Below, piece after piece: positions 7,188-15,239 of a stretch of DNA of 64,000 nucleotides. Source of the DNA: Picosynechococcus sp. PCC 7002 (GTDB taxonomy: Bacteria > Cyanobacteriota > Cyanobacteriia > Cyanobacteriales > MRBY01). Both the position numbers and the translations under genes were made by a program. Each line of letters starts with the position of its first letter. Position 1 is the first letter of the stretch. The notes beneath the pieces were generated by a model. The model had not been told where the DNA came from. It saw only the letters and a program-made list of their open reading frames with translations, and made no database searches. Where the stretch lies: contig NZ_CAWLFA010000001.1 of assembly GCF_963860125.1 (NCBI RefSeq), positions 1,364,001 to 1,428,000 on the forward strand, given 5' to 3'.

Positions 7188-8405
7188 ATGGCAGTGGACT
7201 ACGATTTGGTGGTGATTGGGGCAACGGGAGCTGGAATTGCGACGGCAAAACGGGCGATCGCCTCTGGTAAAAAAGTTGCTTTAGTGCAGCAAACAGGGGA
7301 GCCACTCCAGGATCAACAGGTACTCGCCCTCGAAAAAACCTTGCTACACCTGGCCGAACAGCCCCAACCAATAGATATTGCCGCTTGGGTTAAGGGGGCG
7401 ATCGCCCCGAATGATTTCTATGAACCCTTGGCACGCCTGGCAGAAGCGGGCGTTGATGTAATTCCAGAAATGGGCAATTTTGTCTGGAAACCCAACACCT
7501 GTTTTATCACCGCAACCCGTCGCCTCCAAAGCAAACATTATGCGATCGCCACGGGCACCACTTGGGTTACGCCTCCCCAGGATGGTTTTTTAAGCCCCAC
7601 TGACCTCTTAAATCCAGAAACTTGGCGCACCCTGCCAGAAAAAATTGTCCTTGTTGGTCACGATCCCCATTGCCTTACCCTTGCCTACTGCCTCGCAAAA
7701 TTGGGAAAAACGGTCACGTTAACTAGCGAAAAAAGCCTACTGCCCACAGAAGATCCTGACTGCGTCCAACGGTTACAGACTTGCCTCGAAGTGGCGGGGG
7801 TAACGCTCCAGTTTGAGCTAATCCCAGATCTCCTTACCCAGGAACACCAGGCCGTCATTTGGGCCAAAGAGCGCCGGGGTTTGACAACTCAACTGAATTT
7901 GCCCCCCGATTTTTGTCAGCCGCCCCAGATGCGGTTACGGGTTGATTCTGAGCTTAGAACTCCCCGCAGCAATATTTATGGAGTCGGGCCAGTGCTTGGT
8001 GGTTATGCTTTGCCAGAATTGGCGATCGCCGAAGCGACAACCCTCGTGAACAATATGCCCCAGCGCCGAAAAATGCCCTGTGCCTACGGCGAAGTTCCCT
8101 ATCGTTTGTTTGAACCGCTACCTTTTGATCATGTGGGTGCCCAAGGTCAAAATCTGCCCCCCGACGCAAAAATCCTGAGTAAGACTCTAATGATCGATCG
8201 CGTTGATCAACTGCAATTTCCCCAAGACTTAACGCTCAAATTGTGGCTCGATGGCCAGGATCAACTGTTGGGGGCCACCATCCTCGGCGATCGCTCTGGC
8301 AAACTAATTTACCATTGCCGTGATTTGATTCAAAACCAAAAACCTTTCCAGACGTGGGACAATCTCCTAGAAAATGCGGGCCTTTTGGCGGAGATGGTGT
8401 GGTGA
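7188..8405 (+). CDS. FAD-dependent pyridine nucleotide-disulfide oxidoreductase-like protein lacking the redox disulfide
   Basis: 405 residues from ATG 7188 (an in-frame ATG at 7155 would add 11). The N-terminus VDYDLVVIGATGAGIATAKRA is an FAD-binding Rossmann fold, VDSELRTPRSNIYGVGPVLGG resembles the second FAD-binding motif (TxxxxIYAxGD), and the last 100 residues resemble the dimerisation domain. A second dinucleotide fold (IVLVGHDPHCLTLAYCLAKLG) has lost most of its glycines. The CxxxxC active-site disulfide of the glutathione/mercuric reductase class is absent: that stretch reads LVQQTGEPLQDQQVL. It lies 53 bp after narB, in the same direction, and its stop overlaps the tmk-like start. 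Substrate is unknown; a link to nitrate reduction is only positional. Confidence 0.65.
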   Translation: MAVDYDLVVIGATGAGIATAKRAIASGKKVALVQQTGEPLQDQQVLALEKTLLHLAEQPQPIDIAAWVKGAIAPNDFYEPLARLAEAGVDVIPEMGNFVWKPNTCFITATRRLQSKHYAIATGTTWVTPPQDGFLSPTDLLNPETWRTLPEKIVLVGHDPHCLTLAYCLAKLGKTVTLTSEKSLLPTEDPDCVQRLQTCLEVAGVTLQFELIPDLLTQEHQAVIWAKERRGLTTQLNLPPDFCQPPQMRLRVDSELRTPRSNIYGVGPVLGGYALPELAIAEATTLVNNMPQRRKMPCAYGEVPYRLFEPLPFDHVGAQGQNLPPDAKILSKTLMIDRVDQLQFPQDLTLKLWLDGQDQLLGATILGDRSGKLIYHCRDLIQNQKPFQTWDNLLENAGLLAEMVW

Positions 8406-9064
8406 TGCAGCGTGAAACCCAAGCAAAATTTATCGTTTTTGAAGGGATTGACGGTTCCGGTAGCTCTACCCAAGCCGAGCTTTTGTATCAACATTTTCAG
8501 CGACAAAAGATCCCCGCCGTCCTCAGTCCCGAACCCTCCAACGGCATTATCGGCAACCTCGTTCGAGAAACTCTGCGGCAACGGCTGCGCTTTACCACCG
8601 ACCCAGTCCAACTAAATCGGCAACTGGCTTATCTCTTCGCTGGCGATCGCCATGATCATCTTTACAACGAAATTGACGGCGTCTTCAAACAACTTGCCGC
8701 TGGGATCCAGGTGATTACGACCCGCTATTATTTTTCTTCCCTCGCCTACAACGCCAACAATGCCGCCGAATACGAATTTATTTACCGTCTCAACCAAGAT
8801 TTTCCTAATCCCGATCTGGTGTTTTATTGCGATCTTCCCGTGGAGGTGGCCCTAGAGCGCGTCCAAAGGCGATCGCACCAAGAAATCTACGAAACCAAAG
8901 CCAAACTTACCCAAGTGCGCCAAAACTACCAACAAATTTTTCAAACCTATCCAGGGAATTGGCAACAACTCGATGCTACCCAACCCCCTGAAACCATCCA
9001 CCAGCAAATTCTCCAAACTATTGCTGATTATTTTGTAACTGCTCCTGAATCTGGGTCGGACTAG
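8405..9064 (+). CDS. tmk: Thymidylate kinase family protein with altered P-loop
   Basis: 219 residues, the normal length for dTMP kinase. FIVFEGIDGSGSSTQ at residues 9-23 is the P-loop, but the Walker A lysine is Ser20. YLFAGDRHDHL (76-86) matches the LFxADRxxH motif. The later DRY motif reads TRYYFSSLAYN (106-116), so the aspartate is Thr and the usual AYQ is AYN. Canonical Tmk phosphorylates dTMP to dTDP. Whether this protein keeps that activity is uncertain. ATG 8405 overlaps the upstream stop by one base (TGATG), which implies translational coupling. The 3' end overlaps convergent exbD by 47 bp. Confidence 0.8.
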   Translation: MQRETQAKFIVFEGIDGSGSSTQAELLYQHFQRQKIPAVLSPEPSNGIIGNLVRETLRQRLRFTTDPVQLNRQLAYLFAGDRHDHLYNEIDGVFKQLAAGIQVITTRYYFSSLAYNANNAAEYEFIYRLNQDFPNPDLVFYCDLPVEVALERVQRRSHQEIYETKAKLTQVRQNYQQIFQTYPGNWQQLDATQPPETIHQQILQTIADYFVTAPESGSD

Positions 9065-9725
9065 GTGGCGTCCCGAACTCCTCTAGGGGCTGTAACTCCA
9101 AATCAAACCCATTCCCATTGGGCGGCGGTAACGGTGTGCCACTGTCGAGGGGCTCAAGCTGAAAATCATTATTTGGATTGACTCCCGGCACCTGGGGAAT
9201 TGTCGGCGTACCTGGATTCAAGCCCGGAGTTTGTTGGCCCTCAAAGAAAGAATCAAGGGCCTGTTCCCCCTGGGTGCCTGCGCCCGTTCCCAAGGCGACC
9301 CGTTCGCCACCAATGGATTTGAGCCAATCTAAAACCTGAATCACTTCCTGATAGGGCCGCTTTTCCGACGCATTGAGCACAACGACACCATTAGGATTAC
9401 GCCCTAAATAATCCTCAACAATTTGTGAAAATTGGGCCTGGGTCTCAATCAATTGTTTTTCCACATAGATTTGCCCGAAGTCCGTCAAACTCACAATCAC
9501 CATATCGGGCATTTGGGTCGTTGCGCTCTCCGCCACAGGTAAATTTAAGTTAATCGCTTGCTGTCGCGATAAATTCACTGCCGCCAGGATAAAAAAGGTC
9601 AGCACACAAAAAATCACATCGATCAGCGGAATAATTTCGATGCGCAGATCCGGCGCAGAATTTTCTTGCCAGAGTTGGAACGGCCTTAAACCCAAAGTTT
9701 CTGGCTTAATTGGCTCACGCTTCAT
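9018..9725 (-). CDS. exbD: ExbD/TolR family biopolymer transport protein
   Basis: 235 residues from ATG 9725, chosen because GAAGGAGACC lies just before it; an in-frame ATG at 9752 would extend into exbB. Residues about 28-55 (IEIIPLIDVIFCVLTFFILAA) are the single membrane helix with the conserved Asp of the ExbD/TolR/MotB proton path. The periplasmic domain follows, and the last 85 residues are a proline- and glutamine-rich low-complexity tail. With ExbB it forms a proton-driven motor that normally powers TonB- or Tol-type outer-membrane work. It overlaps the exbB stop by 11 bp. Its 3' end overlaps the tmk-like gene. Confidence 0.88.
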   Translation of the reverse strand: MKREPIKPETLGLRPFQLWQENSAPDLRIEIIPLIDVIFCVLTFFILAAVNLSRQQAINLNLPVAESATTQMPDMVIVSLTDFGQIYVEKQLIETQAQFSQIVEDYLGRNPNGVVVLNASEKRPYQEVIQVLDWLKSIGGERVALGTGAGTQGEQALDSFFEGQQTPGLNPGTPTIPQVPGVNPNNDFQLEPLDSGTPLPPPNGNGFDLELQPLEEFGTPPSPTQIQEQLQNNQQ

Positions 9726-10401
9726 TTTGGTCTCCTTCAATGAGCATTGCATCTACATTGTCAACAGAAGCAGGTAATCCTTCGAGATAATTTTGGCGAT
9801 AGAGCATTTCTAGTTCACTGCCCGCTTGACGGAAAAGGCGCACCTGATTGCTCGAAAGCGCTTGGAACAAACGGTAAAAAGCTAGGGCCACAATCGCGAC
9901 GATCAAACCCATCGCCGTCGAAAAGAGCGACTCACTGATCCCCAAGGTCACCCCTGTGGTCGAATCTGTACCTAAATCACTCAATTGGATTGATCCTAAG
10001 GAGTTGATTAAGCCTAAAACAGTTCCCAGTAGTCCCAACAAAGGCGAGAGAGCAATGACTGCTTCTAAGACCTTTTCACCGCGACGCATATTCGCCAATT
10101 CTTCATCTGCCGCCGCTTCAAGGGCCAAGTGAAAAATTTCTGGGTCGGTGGCCTGTTGCTTCAAAGGAGCATAGAGGAAGCGACCAAGGGGATGTTTTTG
10201 GCAGGTGCGGGCAATTTCGCTCACCGCTTGCCATTGGTAATGGGCAGCATCCAAAATTTTGTCCTGGACCCGCTGGCTTTGTTGGATCACTTTCCACCAA
10301 AACCACAGCCGCTCAATAATCGTACTCAGAGCCATAATCGACAAGAGTACTAAGGGCCACATCGCTGGCCCCCCACGGTTTAGGATATCTAGAACATTCA
10401 C
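9715..10401 (-). CDS. exbB: MotA/TolQ/ExbB proton channel family protein
   Basis: 228 residues with three hydrophobic spans (about 14-34, 114-136 and 152-178). LSPLLGLLGTVLGLINSL and TTGVTLGISESLFSTAMGLIVAIVALAFY are the conserved channel helices of ExbB/TolQ/MotA. It forms the pentameric stator-like ring around the ExbD dimer in the inner membrane. The next gene, exbD, starts inside its 3' end, so the two are one operon. No tonB is seen next to them. Confidence 0.9.
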   Translation of the reverse strand: MNVLDILNRGGPAMWPLVLLSIMALSTIIERLWFWWKVIQQSQRVQDKILDAAHYQWQAVSEIARTCQKHPLGRFLYAPLKQQATDPEIFHLALEAAADEELANMRRGEKVLEAVIALSPLLGLLGTVLGLINSLGSIQLSDLGTDSTTGVTLGISESLFSTAMGLIVAIVALAFYRLFQALSSNQVRLFRQAGSELEMLYRQNYLEGLPASVDNVDAMLIEGDQNEA

Positions 10402-10521
10402 CGAGGCACCTCACTCCGGTCACACCAAAAAAAAGACTGCTCCAATTCTAAGGTTTTTAATGGTGTTTTATTCGTCTGTTGGAGGGCAGAAATTTTTAGG
10501 GAAGTTTCTGAAATTTTTTGA

Positions 10522-10824
10522 TTATTGGATCGGATTGTGGATCGTTACCAGTTTCGTCCCGTCGGGAAAAGTCGCTTCTACCTGTACTTCATCCACCATT
10601 TCGGCGACCCCGGCCATGACATCATCACGGGTCAGCCAAGTCTGTCCTTCGCTCATCAGTTCGGCGACCAGTTTACCTTCCCTTGCCCCTTCGAGGATTA
10701 AGCCTGAAATGTAGGCCACCGCTTCAGGATAGTTGAGCTTAAGTCCTTTATTTTTCCGGCGTTCCGCCACTAAAAAGGCCGTAAAAATGAGCAGCTTGTC
10801 TTTTTCCTGGGGCGAGAGTTGCAT
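10522..10824 (-). CDS. ureA: Urease subunit gamma
   Basis: 100 residues, exactly the usual UreA length. MQLSPQEKDKLLIFTAFLVAERR, LKLNYPEAVAYI and the C-terminal FPDGTKLVTIHNPIQ are all diagnostic. UreA is a structural subunit of the nickel enzyme urease, which splits urea to ammonia and CO2. No ureB, ureC or accessory gene is nearby; scattered urease genes are known in several cyanobacteria. The 120 bp between ureA and exbB show no further gene. Confidence 0.93.
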   Translation of the reverse strand: MQLSPQEKDKLLIFTAFLVAERRKNKGLKLNYPEAVAYISGLILEGAREGKLVAELMSEGQTWLTRDDVMAGVAEMVDEVQVEATFPDGTKLVTIHNPIQ

Positions 10825-10889
10825 GGTTTGGACTGATACGCAGATGAATGTGATTTTAGTCTACCTTGACTCCTCTAAATTCAAACCCA

Positions 10890-12029
10890 CTAGCTTGGCA
10901 AAAAAGGAGACAGTAAACCGATCGCCATCCCACCCAGCACTAGCCAGAGGGAATTGATTTTGTATTTGATCAAGAGAAATAAAGCGGCGATCGCCACCCC
11001 AATGGTCAGAGGATCAACTAAAGAAGATTGCGCCAGAAACACGGTGACAACGGTCATGAGACTCAGCGCACCAATATTCACCCCATCGAGAAAAGCCCGG
11101 AATGATTTGGCCTGGAGCAGTTTCGGCAAAATTGGATTGAGAATCGCCACAAAGAGAAAAGAAGGGAGGAACATTCCCAAGGTGGCAACCCCAGCCCCCG
11201 GTACTCCCCCCAACAGATAGCCGATGAAAGTCGCCGTCGAAGATAAAGGCCCTGGGGTGATTTGACCAATGGCGATCGCATCGAGGAGTTGTTGATCCGT
11301 CAGCCAACCGAGGCGCTCCACAAAATCTGCCCGCAAAAAAGCCACGAGGACGTAGCCACTGCCATAGAGCACCGCCCCCACCTTAAGAAACATTAAAAAA
11401 AGCCAGCCCAAACTGAAATTTGCAGGGGTGCCATTTAATAGCAACAGCAACGGAGCGGGAACAATGCTACGGGTTTGTTTTGTTTTTAGCCATTGGCCCC
11501 CTAGTTTTTTCCCTAGGCCAATGAAGCCACTCAGAAACAACAACCACAGTTCATGGAGACCGACCAGGGATAGCACCACATTAAATACTGCTAAACCGAT
11601 CCCAAATCTATCTTTAATTGCCTTTTTCCCAAGCTTCCATAGGGCCTGGGCAATAATGGCGATCGCCACTGGTTTGACCCCATAGAGCAGCCATGTCCCC
11701 TGGGGTGTTGTGCCAAACTGCTGATAGGCGATCGCACAGAGCAGCATTAAACCCACCGCCGGAGCCGTAAAACTAAGGCCCCCCATGAGCAAGCCCCACC
11801 AACCGGCGCGCTTAAAACTGAGGTGGATTGCCATTTCCGTAGAATTGGGGCCAGGAATTAAATTTGTTGCGCCGAGAATGTCGAGAAATTCCTGTTCCGT
11901 AAGCCAGTGGCGTTTTTTTACCACCTCGTCGTGCATCATCGCAATGTGAGCCACAGGGCCGCCAAACGCCGTAAAACCTAATCGCAAAAATAATCGAGAA
12001 ATCTCCCGCAGTTCAGACCATTGCGCCAT
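10890..12029 (-). CDS. chrA: Chromate transporter family protein (ChrA/CHR, two-domain)
   Basis: 379 residues with about 10-12 membrane spans arranged as two CHR domains. The N-terminal copy shows FLRLGFTAFGGPVAHIAMM and LGATNLIPGPNSTEMAIHLSF; the second shows FLKVGAVLYGSGYVLVAFL and AIAIGQITPGPLSSTATFIGYLL. The repeated PGP motif is characteristic. Members export chromate or transport sulfate-like anions; the substrate of this one is not shown. It lies on the minus strand upstream of ureA with a 65-bp gap, apparently unrelated in function. Confidence 0.88.
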   Translation of the reverse strand: MAQWSELREISRLFLRLGFTAFGGPVAHIAMMHDEVVKKRHWLTEQEFLDILGATNLIPGPNSTEMAIHLSFKRAGWWGLLMGGLSFTAPAVGLMLLCAIAYQQFGTTPQGTWLLYGVKPVAIAIIAQALWKLGKKAIKDRFGIGLAVFNVVLSLVGLHELWLLFLSGFIGLGKKLGGQWLKTKQTRSIVPAPLLLLLNGTPANFSLGWLFLMFLKVGAVLYGSGYVLVAFLRADFVERLGWLTDQQLLDAIAIGQITPGPLSSTATFIGYLLGGVPGAGVATLGMFLPSFLFVAILNPILPKLLQAKSFRAFLDGVNIGALSLMTVVTVFLAQSSLVDPLTIGVAIAALFLLIKYKINSLWLVLGGMAIGLLSPFLPS

Positions 12030-12147
12030 GATGAATGTTATCGAAATGTTTAATCATTTCCCCCTCTGCCTAGGCCACAACCCCTAATAAATTCGTGCCA
12101 CAATAAGTGAAAGATGACTATTGCATCACAGTGTAGGAGGGTTACCT

Positions 12148-13878
12148 ATGGTTGCTACGCCAATTAAAACCGAAAAGCGGTTAACGATCCAGACAGAAAA
12201 GGTTAACGACAACACCACAACGATTCGTTCACTGGACTGGGACCGCGATCGCTTTGACATCGAGTTCGGTTTGCAAAATGGCACCACCTACAATTCCTAC
12301 ATCATCCGAGGCGAAAAAGTTGCCCTTGTGGATACCTCCCACGCGAAGTTTCGGCAGCGATACCTCGATGCGCTCACTGGCGAAATTGACCCGAAAACCA
12401 TTGATTACCTGATCATTAGCCACACGGAACCAGATCACAGTGGCCTCGTTAAAGATGTTTTGAAAATTGCCCCCCAAGCAGTGGTGGTCGGCGCGAAAAT
12501 TGCGATTAAGTTCCTTAAGGATTTAGTCCATGATCCCTTTGAATTTATCGAAGTGAAAAGTGGCGATCGCCTCGATTTAGGCAACGGTCACAACCTTGAA
12601 TTTGTCAGTGCGCCGAACCTCCATTGGCCCGACACGATTTTTACCTACGATCCGGCAAGCGAAATTCTGTTTACCTGCGATGCCTTCGGGATGCACTATT
12701 GTTCTGATGCCACCTACGACGAGGATCTCCAGGCGATCACACCGGATTACCGTTTTTATTACGAATGTTTGATGGCTCCCAACGCCCGCTCGGTACTGAG
12801 TGCAATGAAGCGGGTGGACAAGCTCGACGGGGAAATCACCTTAGTTGCCAATGGCCATGGCCCGCTGCTGAAGCACAACACCAAGGAAATGATGGAGTGG
12901 TATCGCCAGTGGAGCGAGGCCCAAACCAAGGGCGATAAAATGGCGGCGGTATTTTACGTCTCTGATTATGGCTACAGTGACCGTATTTCCCAGGCGATCG
13001 CCAAGGGGATTACCAAAGCCGGAGTTGCCGTAGAAATGGTCGATCTCAAAGTCGCAGATCCCCAGGATGTCCACGAAATTGTTGGTCGCGCCGCAGGGCT
13101 AGTGATTGGCATGCCCCCCATCGACAGCGCCTACAACGCCGAATTAAGTAAAGCCGTGGGCACCATTCTCGCCGCCTCAAAGGACAAACAAGTTGTCGGA
13201 CTATTCGAATCCTACGGCGGCAACGACGAACCCATTGATCCGTTGCTGATGCGCTTCCGGGATGCTGGCCTGACCAAAGCTTTTGATTCGATCCGCGTCA
13301 AGGATGAACCCGGCGAAGGTCTTTATCAGCTCTGTGAGGAATCTGGTACTGACCTCGGCCAATTGCTCACCCAAAAAGAAAAGCTCAAACAACGGAAAAA
13401 TATCGATACTGAACTCGATAAAGCGATGGGACGCATCAGTGGCGGCTTGTACATCATCACCGCCCAGAAAGGCGACATGAAAGGGGCGATGGTCGCCTCC
13501 TGGGTGACCCAAGCCAGTTTTGCCCCCCCCGGTTTTACCGTCGCGGTGGCAAAAGACCGAGCGATTGAATCCCTGATGCAAGTGGGCGATCGCTTTGTGT
13601 TGAATATCCTCGAGGAAGGGAAATACCAACCTTTGATGAAACATTTCCTCAAGCGTTTTCCCCCCGGCGCAGACCGCTTTGAAGGGGTAAAAGTGCAAAC
13701 CGCGAAAAATGGTTCCCCGATTTTGAATGATGCCCTGGCCTACCTCGAATGCGAAGTGGTCAGTCGGATGGAATGTAGCGATCACTGGATTGTGTATAGC
13801 AAAGTCGCTGCGGGTCGCGTCTCCAACCCCGATGGTTTAACTGCTGTTCACCACCGCAAAGTGGGTAATTACTACTAA
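12148..13878 (+). CDS. flv3: Flavodiiron protein Flv3
   Basis: 576 residues from ATG 12148, chosen because TAGGAGGG lies seven bases upstream. The metallo-beta-lactamase-like domain (1-250) carries the full diiron motif HTEPDH (92-97) and the later HWP and CDAFG ligand regions. A flavodoxin domain follows (about 270-400; FYVSDYGYSDRISQAI) and then the NAD(P)H:flavin reductase domain special to cyanobacterial and plant flavodiiron proteins (about 440-576). It reduces O2 to water without reactive oxygen, taking electrons after photosystem I. The N-terminal part, with SLDWDRDRFDIEFGLQNGTT, fits Flv3 as remembered from Synechocystis; retention of the diiron ligands argues against Flv1. No flv1 partner is adjacent. 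Confidence 0.9.
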   Translation: MVATPIKTEKRLTIQTEKVNDNTTTIRSLDWDRDRFDIEFGLQNGTTYNSYIIRGEKVALVDTSHAKFRQRYLDALTGEIDPKTIDYLIISHTEPDHSGLVKDVLKIAPQAVVVGAKIAIKFLKDLVHDPFEFIEVKSGDRLDLGNGHNLEFVSAPNLHWPDTIFTYDPASEILFTCDAFGMHYCSDATYDEDLQAITPDYRFYYECLMAPNARSVLSAMKRVDKLDGEITLVANGHGPLLKHNTKEMMEWYRQWSEAQTKGDKMAAVFYVSDYGYSDRISQAIAKGITKAGVAVEMVDLKVADPQDVHEIVGRAAGLVIGMPPIDSAYNAELSKAVGTILAASKDKQVVGLFESYGGNDEPIDPLLMRFRDAGLTKAFDSIRVKDEPGEGLYQLCEESGTDLGQLLTQKEKLKQRKNIDTELDKAMGRISGGLYIITAQKGDMKGAMVASWVTQASFAPPGFTVAVAKDRAIESLMQVGDRFVLNILEEGKYQPLMKHFLKRFPPGADRFEGVKVQTAKNGSPILNDALAYLECEVVSRMECSDHWIVYSKVAAGRVSNPDGLTAVHHRKVGNYY

Positions 13879-13907
13879 CTAACTTGAATTTTTAGCTTTC
13901 ACAGAGG

Positions 13908-13937
13908 AGTATTCATTATTGAGTACTTCTTTTTTTC
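13908..13937 (+). terminator. Terminator after flv3
   Basis: AGTATTC (13908-13914) pairs with GAGTACT (13921-13927) with one G-T pair and a six-base loop, followed by TC and seven T residues. It lies 30 bp after the flv3 stop. Confidence 0.6.
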
Positions 13938-13977
13938 TTGGATTAAAATAAAACAGTAAACATTGCAGGCGATCGCC

Positions 13978-14301
13978 ATGGTTCATCCCGCTCTTAGTGC
14001 TATTCTTGAACGACTGCGAGACTCTCTCGAAAGAATCTATGGGCCAGAACTCAAAGACTTAATCCTATTCGGGTCACAGGCGAAAAATACGGCAAAAGAA
14101 GACTCAGACATTGACATTGCCATTGTTTTAAAACACAATTTTAATTTAGATCAAGAATTAGAAAAAACCAGCGCCATAATTGCTGATATCTGCTTGGAAT
14201 ATGACATTTTAATCAACCGCATTTTTATGGACAATGAATATTTTGAAAAACATCGGAGTGCTCTAATTCGAAATATTCAGCGAGAAGGTATTTATTTGTG
14301 A
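13978..14301 (+). CDS. MNT-type nucleotidyltransferase (putative antitoxin of HEPN/MNT pair)
   Basis: 107 residues from ATG 13978. FGSQAKNTAKEDSDIDIAIV gives the minimal nucleotidyltransferase signature GS-x10-D-x-D (Gly32-Ser33, Asp44, Asp46). In the characterised MntA/HepT pairs this type of protein AMPylates the HEPN toxin and neutralises it. The stop overlaps the next GTG start as GTGA, so the genes are translationally coupled. Base composition is more AT-rich than in neighbouring genes, which suits mobile toxin-antitoxin modules. Confidence 0.75.
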   Translation: MVHPALSAILERLRDSLERIYGPELKDLILFGSQAKNTAKEDSDIDIAIVLKHNFNLDQELEKTSAIIADICLEYDILINRIFMDNEYFEKHRSALIRNIQREGIYL

Positions 14302-14678
14302 ATTGCCAGCAGCAAAACTTAATGAGTAAGGCAACTGAAAGTTTAGAAGCAGCCAAATTATTACGAGACAATCAATACTTTGATTATTCGGTTTCGCGAG
14401 CTTACTACACAATGTTTTACTTAGCCGAAGCTTTTTTAGAAGGAGAAGCAAAAACTTTTTCGAGTCATACTGCTGTAATTTCTGCTTTTGGTCGAGATTT
14501 TGCTAAATTAGGTAAAGTGCCACGAGAATTTCATCGTTTTCTTATTGATGCCCAGTCTCTTCGACAGACAGGTGACTATGGAAAGTTCCAGGCAATTTCT
14601 GCATACCAAGCGAATCAACAAATTGAAAATGCTACAAAATTTCTTACTTTTGCTAGGGATTATTTCAAAGAATTTTAA
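14298..14678 (+). CDS. HEPN domain protein (putative toxin of HEPN/MNT pair)
   Basis: 126 residues from GTG 14298; ATG 14322 is an alternative start eight codons in. It is all-helical in appearance with the HEPN core YFDYSVSRAYYTMFYLAEAFL (28-48), matching the PF05168-type pattern. The RNase motif of active HepT proteins is R-x4-6-H; here Arg34 is followed by Tyr41 where a His could sit, and no His occurs in that position. It may therefore be an inactive or non-RNase member. It overlaps the MNT gene by 4 bp. Confidence 0.72.
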   Translation: MNCQQQNLMSKATESLEAAKLLRDNQYFDYSVSRAYYTMFYLAEAFLEGEAKTFSSHTAVISAFGRDFAKLGKVPREFHRFLIDAQSLRQTGDYGKFQAISAYQANQQIENATKFLTFARDYFKEF

Positions 14679-14762
14679 GAATTATGTTGCCTAGAAAGTG
14701 ATCGCCAAAGAGACTTTTACACTGCAACTATCGTCTTTTAACAAAAGTGAGTTCCGTTCGCT

Positions 14763-15239
14763 GTGAAACCCCATTATTTTCTTTCTTCATTCCTGCTCTG
14801 TAGCTGTTTTTCTGTCTTCCCGGCGGCTCTAGCTGAATCAGAATCCAAAAATCAATATACCCAAACCGTCACTCGCACTGTTCTAGCTGAAGGGTTGCCG
14901 GAAGCGGCCCCCAATCAAATTTTGGAGTTGGTGCGTTATGAAATTCCTCCCTTTGCGACCCTGCCGCCCCACATCCATCCTGGCTTGCAAATCGCCCGGG
15001 TGGAATTTGGCTTGTTGACCTATGCGGTCATCGAAGGCACGGCACTCATCACCCGCACGGATGGCACAAAAGAAACCTTAACTGCGGGACAAAAAACCCT
15101 CCTCAAACCAGGGGATGCGGTAACAGAATCCGAGGGAATGGTACATTTTGGCCAAAATGAAACCCCTGACCCAGTTATTTTGCTCGCCACTTCTCTGTTG
15201 ACCGTCGGGGAACCGAAAGCAATTCTCATTGAGGAATAG
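14763..15239 (+). CDS. Secreted cupin-domain protein
   Basis: 158 residues from GTG 14763. The first ~24 residues (KPHYFLSSFLLCSCF, then SVFPAALAES) form a signal peptide, with a Cys-containing hydrophobic stretch that does not clearly make a lipobox. Residues about 55-150 are a single cupin barrel: LPPHIHPGLQIARVEFG holds two His metal-ligand candidates and GMVHFGQNE the later His. The protein is likely periplasmic and metal-binding. Substrate is unknown. It converges on the nucleotidyltransferase fusion, whose stop lies immediately after (15240). Confidence 0.65.
   Translation: MKPHYFLSSFLLCSCFSVFPAALAESESKNQYTQTVTRTVLAEGLPEAAPNQILELVRYEIPPFATLPPHIHPGLQIARVEFGLLTYAVIEGTALITRTDGTKETLTAGQKTLLKPGDAVTESEGMVHFGQNETPDPVILLATSLLTVGEPKAILIEE

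Noticed and set aside
10259..10714. 151-codon open frame antisense to exbB and ureA
   Set aside because: Composition is that of an antisense shadow, it crosses an intergenic region, and both sense genes are well-supported families.
13201..13785. 194-codon open frame antisense to flv3
   Set aside because: It mirrors the coding pattern of flv3 and has no recognisable domain.
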